In this document: piece by piece, positions 59,925 through 64,000 of the stretch
Layout: each line of letters opens with the position of its first letter
Position numbering within the stretch: position 1 is the first letter of the stretch
Origin: Deferribacteraceae bacterium UBA6799
GTDB lineage: Bacteria; Chrysiogenota; Deferribacteres; Deferribacterales; Geovibrionaceae
DNA length: 64,000 nt
Assembly (NCBI GenBank): GCA_002452335.1
Contig: DKFJ01000012.1
Coordinates: 370,949-434,948, forward strand
Direction of reading: 5' to 3'
The notes under the pieces: model-generated
The model's database searches: none
Told to the model about the DNA's origin: nothing
Seen by the model: the letters and a program-made list of their open reading frames with translations, nothing else
Translations under genes and position numbers: made by a program

Positions 59925-60583
59925 TACTCACCTGCCTCTGTTCTGCCTCTGTCTTCCAGAACCTCGCCTGTGAAGACCCAAACCTTGATACCGATGATAC
60001 CATAGGTTGTCAGAGCCTCTGTTGTGCCGTAGTCGATGTCGGCACGAAGAGTCTGAAGCGGAACGCGTCCTTTAATGTACCACTCTGTTCTGGCCATATC
60101 AGCGCCAGCGAGACGACCGGAGCAAGCAACTCTGATTCCCAGAGCGCCGGATTTCATGGCCTGAAGAACAGCTTTCTTCATGGCGCGTCTGAAAGCGACA
60201 CGTCTCTGGATCTGCATAGCGATGTTCTCAGCTATCAGAACGGAGTTGATCTCGGGTTTCTTCACTTCTCTGATGACCAGAAGAACTTCAGAGCTTGTAA
60301 ATCTTTTAAGCTCTTTTTTGAGCCTGTCGATCTCAGCGCCTTTCTTGCCGATAACGATACCGGGGCGTGATGTGTTCAGAGTGATGCGCACTCTGTTACC
60401 CATACGCTCGATGCCGATTCTGGCGAGTCCGGCCTGGTTCAGCTTCTCTTTCAGATATTTTCTTATCTTGATATCTTCAAGAAGCTGTTGTCTGTATTCT
60501 TTTTTATTTGCAAACCATGTTGATTTCCAGGGTTTGTTAATACCGATTCTGTATCCGTTAGGATTAACTTTCTGTCCCACCAA
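59924..60583 (-). CDS. rpsC: 30S ribosomal protein S3
   Basis: 219 residues starting MVGQKVNPNGYRIGI. The KH domain has GIVIGKKGAEIDRLKKEL and the C-terminal domain has AQRRVAFRRAMKKAV-like sequence. The start overlaps rplV closely. Confidence 0.96.
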   Translation of the reverse strand: MVGQKVNPNGYRIGINKPWKSTWFANKKEYRQQLLEDIKIRKYLKEKLNQAGLARIGIERMGNRVRITLNTSRPGIVIGKKGAEIDRLKKELKRFTSSEVLLVIREVKKPEINSVLIAENIAMQIQRRVAFRRAMKKAVLQAMKSGALGIRVACSGRLAGADMARTEWYIKGRVPLQTLRADIDYGTTEALTTYGIIGIKVWVFTGEVLEDRGRTEAGE

Positions 60584-60592
60584 ATACCTCCC

Positions 60593-60925
60593 TTAGTCTG
60601 ACAGCACAACAGTGATATGGCTGGTAGGCTTGCGGATCAGGGACGCTCTTCCGTAGGCTCTGGGTGTGAACCTCTTCCATGCGGGACCTGCATCCACTCT
60701 GACCTCTTTCACAACCATACGGCTGGCATCTGCGTGGCTGTTGTTCTCCTCTGCGTTGCTGGCAGCGGATTTAACGGCTCTGTACAGAATTTCTGCGCCT
60801 TTGTTGGGAGTGAACTTGAGGATAGCAAGCGCTTCCTCTACCTTTTTGCCTCTGATAAGATCAGCGACAGGGCGTGTTTTTCTGGGAGATACTCTCTGAT
60901 ATCTAGCGCGAGCAATAGCTTCCAT
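60593..60925 (-). CDS. rplV: 50S ribosomal protein L22
   Basis: 110 residues starting MEAIARARYQRVSPRKTR. ATG at 60925 is set by this motif; an in-frame extension to 60994 would run into rpsS. The macrolide-tunnel loop region RFTPRAYGRA is present. Confidence 0.95.
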   Translation of the reverse strand: MEAIARARYQRVSPRKTRPVADLIRGKKVEEALAILKFTPNKGAEILYRAVKSAASNAEENNSHADASRMVVKEVRVDAGPAWKRFTPRAYGRASLIRKPTSHITVVLSD

Positions 60926-60926
60926 A

Positions 60927-61208
60927 TTATCTACCCTTAACCTTTTTGTCGTCTTTCTTGTGACTTCTGAACGTTCTGGTGAGAGCGAATTCACCCAGTT
61001 TATGACCTACCATGTTCTCTGTTACGAAAACAGGGATAAACTTTTGCCCGTTGTGAACTGCAAATGTCTGGCCGACCATTTCAGGAATCACTGTGCTTCT
61101 TCTAGACCAAGTCTTGATGACTTTTTTATCGCCGCTCTCTTTGGCTGCCATCACCTTTTTTTCCAGGTGATCATCCAGAAAGGGCCCTTTTTTTAATGAC
61201 CTAGGCAC
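60927..61208 (-). CDS. rpsS: 30S ribosomal protein S19
   Basis: 93 residues starting MPRSLKKGPFLDDHL, with MVGHKLGEFALTRTF near the C terminus. Confidence 0.96.
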   Translation of the reverse strand: MPRSLKKGPFLDDHLEKKVMAAKESGDKKVIKTWSRRSTVIPEMVGQTFAVHNGQKFIPVFVTENMVGHKLGEFALTRTFRSHKKDDKKVKGR

Positions 61209-61220
61209 TTGTCAATCCTC

Positions 61221-62048
61221 CTACTTCTTCCTGCGGGAAACAATATACTTGTTAGAAGGCTTATTCTTAGCTCTTGTTTTGAAGCCCTTAGTAGGAACGC
61301 CCCAGGGTGTCACAGGGTGACGGCCACCGGAAGTTCTACCCTCACCACCACCATGGGGGTGGTCAACGGGGTTCATCGCAACGCCTCGAACTGTAGGTCT
61401 GACGCCTTTCCAACGGGTTCTGCCCGCTTTTCCGATTTGAATGTTCTCATGCTCTGTGTTAGAAACCTGACCGATAGTGGCTTTACATTCAGCCTTGATC
61501 AGTCTGATCTCGCCGGAGGGCATGCGGACGTGGCAATAGGTTCCCTCTTTAGCAAGCAGCTGCGCGTATGTTCCTGCGGAACGGGCGAGCTGACCGCCTT
61601 TACCGGGCCTCATCTCCACGTTGTGAATTACTGTACCGACTGGCATCTCTTTCAGCATTTTAGCGTTGCCGGGTTTAATATCGGCTTCTGATCCGCTGGA
61701 TACCTTGTCTCCAACTTTAAGACCGAGAGGAGCGAGTATATATCTTTTCTCACCGTCAGCATAAAAGACAAGAGCGATTCTTGCGCTTCTGTTGGGGTCA
61801 TACTCGATAGTTTTTACGTTCGCTACGATTCCGTCTTTATTTCTTTTGAAGTCTATAAGACGATACTTTCTCTTGTTACCGCCGCCTTTGTGCCTAACTG
61901 TAATGCGACCGTTGTTTGTACGGCCTGCGTGTTTGGCAAGGGGGGCAAGGAGTGACTTTTCAGGTGTATCTGTTGTGACATCCTGGAAGTCGCTGTTTGT
62001 TCTGAACCTTACTCCGTCAGAAGTCGGTTTAAACTTCTTGATTCCCAT
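61221..62048 (-). CDS. rplB: 50S ribosomal protein L2
   Basis: 275 residues. Supports the peptidyl transferase centre. GVAMNPVDHPHGGGEG near the C terminus is the family signature, including the histidine linked to activity. Confidence 0.97.
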   Translation of the reverse strand: MGIKKFKPTSDGVRFRTNSDFQDVTTDTPEKSLLAPLAKHAGRTNNGRITVRHKGGGNKRKYRLIDFKRNKDGIVANVKTIEYDPNRSARIALVFYADGEKRYILAPLGLKVGDKVSSGSEADIKPGNAKMLKEMPVGTVIHNVEMRPGKGGQLARSAGTYAQLLAKEGTYCHVRMPSGEIRLIKAECKATIGQVSNTEHENIQIGKAGRTRWKGVRPTVRGVAMNPVDHPHGGGEGRTSGGRHPVTPWGVPTKGFKTRAKNKPSNKYIVSRRKK

Positions 62049-62062
62049 TTAAGATTCCTCTC

Positions 62063-62347
62063 TTATACAAATTCCAGTTTTTCGCCATCAGCCAGAACAA
62101 CAATTGCTTTTTTCCAGTCGTTTCTTTTGCCCATTGCGCGTCCGAAACGTTTGGCCTTGCCTTTGTAGTTCATAGTCCTGACATCTTTCACTTTTACCTC
62201 GAACAGCTTCTCAACGGCCTGTTTAACCATTTTCTTGGAAGCTCTGGGGTCGATGGCGAAAGTTACTTGATTGAGGTTCTCTTTCATCTCAACAGCCTTC
62301 TCTGTTATGAGGGGCTTCTTGATCACATCATAGATAGTAATCATCAT
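62063..62347 (-). CDS. rplW: 50S ribosomal protein L23
   Basis: 94 residues beginning MMITIYDVIKKPLITEKA. ATG at 62347 overlaps the rplD stop (ATGA) and has GGAGG upstream; the in-frame extension to 62386 lies inside rplD. Confidence 0.95.
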   Translation of the reverse strand: MMITIYDVIKKPLITEKAVEMKENLNQVTFAIDPRASKKMVKQAVEKLFEVKVKDVRTMNYKGKAKRFGRAMGKRNDWKKAIVVLADGEKLEFV

Positions 62348-62970
62348 ACGAGAACCTCCTGAATGCGCGCTATAGCGTCCTGGCAAAGCAGGATTGTGCG
62401 GGCATTGATCACATCGTAAACGTTCAGACCGTTAACGTCCAGAAGGTCTACATAAGGGATGTTGCGGAAAGCCTGTTTGGCTTTGTCGTCCATCTCTTTG
62501 TAAACGATGAGGACTTTTCTGTCTGCTGAGAAGTTCTTAAGGATCTCAACAGCCTCTTTAGTCTTGCCGTTAGCAACGCTCATTGCGTCGATGATGTGGA
62601 TGGCATTTGCTTCACTCTTGGCCCTGATTGCGGATTTAAGAGCGTTCTTAACCTTTTTCTTGGGCATAGAGTACTCATAGTCTCTCGGATGGGGACCAAA
62701 TGCTATTGCTCCGCCTCTCCAGAGGGGAGACTTCTTAGAGCCTGATCTGGCGCGGCCTGTACCTTTCTGTCTCCAGGGTTTGGCACCGCGTCCGCCGTCC
62801 ATTCTGGCTCTGTTCAGCGTTGAGTGGGTCCCAGCTCTGCGTGACGCAAGCTGCATGATCACCACTTCGTGCATAAGGGCAGGTTTTACAGGATATGACA
62901 TTATTTCGTCGCTCAGATCAACCTGTCCTATTTTCTCGTTTTTTACGTTTTTCACGTCAAAAGTAGCCAT
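62344..62970 (-). CDS. rplD: 50S ribosomal protein L4
   Basis: 208 residues with the KPWRQKGTGRARSGSKKSP loop that reaches the exit tunnel. In some bacteria L4 also represses its own operon. Confidence 0.96.
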   Translation of the reverse strand: MATFDVKNVKNEKIGQVDLSDEIMSYPVKPALMHEVVIMQLASRRAGTHSTLNRARMDGGRGAKPWRQKGTGRARSGSKKSPLWRGGAIAFGPHPRDYEYSMPKKKVKNALKSAIRAKSEANAIHIIDAMSVANGKTKEAVEILKNFSADRKVLIVYKEMDDKAKQAFRNIPYVDLLDVNGLNVYDVINARTILLCQDAIARIQEVLV

Positions 62971-62982
62971 TAGTTCCTCTGC

Positions 62983-63621
62983 TTACTTTTTAGCCTTAAC
63001 TGCTTGTTTGATGTAAACTATTCCGTCTGAAAAGCCGGGTATCGCACCTTTAATAAGCAGCAGGTTTGTTTCGGGGATTACTTTCACCACGGTAAGATTC
63101 TGAACGGAAACTGTCTTTCCGCCCATTCTACCGGGCATCTTTTTTCCTTTAGCTGTTTCGCCGGGGAATTCACACATCCCTATAGAGCCGGGTACGTTGT
63201 GGAAGTGAGAACCGTGAGTTTTCGGACCGCCACGAAAGTTGTAACGCTTAACGACACCCTGAAAGCCCTTACCAATGGATGTTCCCTGAACATCAATGAG
63301 ATCGCCTTCCTCAAAGATTGTAACATTTACCTGCTCGCCGACAGCTGTCTCCGCACCGGATTGAGATCTGAATTCCTTCAGATACTTGTGGGGTTTAACA
63401 CCCTGTTTCTTGAAATATCCGGCCATGGGTTTATTGACATTGCTGTCTTTAACAATTTCTTCAAAACCCAGCTGAATGGCATTGTACCCGTCCTTTTCCT
63501 GATTCCTGACTTCGGTAACAACACAGGGGCCAGCTTGCACGACGGTGACAGGCACAACGGTACCGTCTTCTCTAAAGACCTGTGTCATTCCTACTTTCTT
63601 TCCAATGATTGCTTTTGCCAT
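62983..63621 (-). CDS. rplC: 50S ribosomal protein L3
   Basis: 212 residues starting MAKAIIGKKVGMTQVF, with GKGFQGVVKRYNFRGGP and GHM-type MPGRMGG blocks. Confidence 0.96.
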   Translation of the reverse strand: MAKAIIGKKVGMTQVFREDGTVVPVTVVQAGPCVVTEVRNQEKDGYNAIQLGFEEIVKDSNVNKPMAGYFKKQGVKPHKYLKEFRSQSGAETAVGEQVNVTIFEEGDLIDVQGTSIGKGFQGVVKRYNFRGGPKTHGSHFHNVPGSIGMCEFPGETAKGKKMPGRMGGKTVSVQNLTVVKVIPETNLLLIKGAIPGFSDGIVYIKQAVKAKK

Positions 63622-63641
63622 TTCTAAATACCTTCTAACTC

Positions 63642-63950
63642 TTAGAGTTTTATTTCTACGTCAACGCCTGCGGAAAGTTCCAGTTTCATAAGGGCATCAA
63701 TAGTTTGAGGGTTGTGCTCAAAGATGTCTATGAGCCTTTTATGAGTCCTTATTTCGTACTGGTCTCTTGCGTCCTTGTTAACGTGAGGAGACTTGAGGAT
63801 TGTAAACTTTTCGATGGAAGTAGGCAGCGGGATGGGTCCCACTACCTCTGCACCGGTACGTTTCGCTGTAGAGACGATGTCTTTTACAGCTTTATCCAGA
63901 ATTCTGTAATCGAAAGCCTTAAGCTTGATTCTTATCTTTTGATTTTCCAT
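63642..63950 (-). CDS. rpsJ: 30S ribosomal protein S10
   Basis: 102 residues with KIRIKLKAFDYRILDKAV at the start and the GPIPLPTSIEKFTILKSPHV block. It is also the NusE antitermination factor. It follows the tuf gene. Confidence 0.96.
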   Translation of the reverse strand: MENQKIRIKLKAFDYRILDKAVKDIVSTAKRTGAEVVGPIPLPTSIEKFTILKSPHVNKDARDQYEIRTHKRLIDIFEHNPQTIDALMKLELSAGVDVEIKL

Positions 63951-63963
63951 TATTAACTCTTGT

Positions 63964-64000
63964 TACTCTGTAATCTCAACAACCACGCCGGCGCCTACAG
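63964..64000 (-). CDS. tuf: elongation factor Tu, partial (C-terminal end)
   Basis: Only the last codons are present, reading VGAGVVVEITE and a stop on the minus strand. This matches the end of EF-Tu (GAGVV...I-E). The position directly before rpsJ is the usual place of tuf in the ribosomal cluster. The remainder lies beyond the window. Confidence 0.8.

Overview
The window is about 64 kb of a Gram-negative, probably anaerobic or microaerophilic, nitrogen-fixing bacterium. The supporting features are a molybdenum nitrogenase cluster with an oxygen-sensitive type of NifA, a sodium-pumping methylmalonyl-CoA decarboxylase, an anaerobic-type (CbiK) cobalt chelatase with a signal peptide, and several c-haem (CxxCH) sensor proteins. 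The gene content and order suggest Deferribacterota or a relative; this is an impression from the proteins, not a database result.

Layout. Bases 1-6.9 kb: phospholipid synthesis (psd-pssA), leuA preceded by two tiny ORFs, a haem-binding chemoreceptor, and yebC-ruvC-ruvA. 6.9-10.6 kb: a nitroreductase, an iron-box-controlled pair of small proteins (DUF2325, DUF2023-like), and cbiK-cobA under a cobalamin riboswitch. 10.6-22.1 kb: a large STAND/TPR/SARP-like regulator, a nitronate-monooxygenase-like protein, a two-component system, an EF-hand protein, a haem-sensing histidine kinase and a sugar-epimerase-like protein. 22.3-27.3 kb: mmdADCB, an MFS transporter and a tautomerase. 27.5-48.9 kb: the nif region, in several units. 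These are nifV (-) and nifB (+) back to back, an orphan histidine kinase, typA, a marR-ferredoxin unit, nifHDKTENX plus a DUF269 gene (-), draG plus a macrodomain gene (-), draT (+), a nif ferredoxin and nifZ (-), and nifA (+). 49.4-64.0 kb: the ribosomal-protein cluster on the minus strand, running from a partial tuf through rpsJ to rpoA and rplQ, with secY, adk, map and infA. rpmD is absent and rpsM is broken by a one-base frameshift in this sequence.

How it works together. Five sigma-54 type -24/-12 elements precede nifV, nifB, nifH, the nif ferredoxin and nifA. Two TGT-N10-ACA sites lie upstream of nifH. NifA carries the C-x11-C-x19-C-x5-C pattern of the oxygen-sensitive class. DraT and DraG would switch NifH off and on by ADP-ribosylation of Arg101; a macrodomain protein overlapping draG is an unusual third partner. 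No nifI (PII-like) genes lie between nifH and nifD.

The gaps around the nif region carry two kinds of interspersed palindromic repeat and an unusual three-way-junction RNA ending in a T tract. No tRNA, rRNA, CRISPR array, insertion sequence or prophage was seen.
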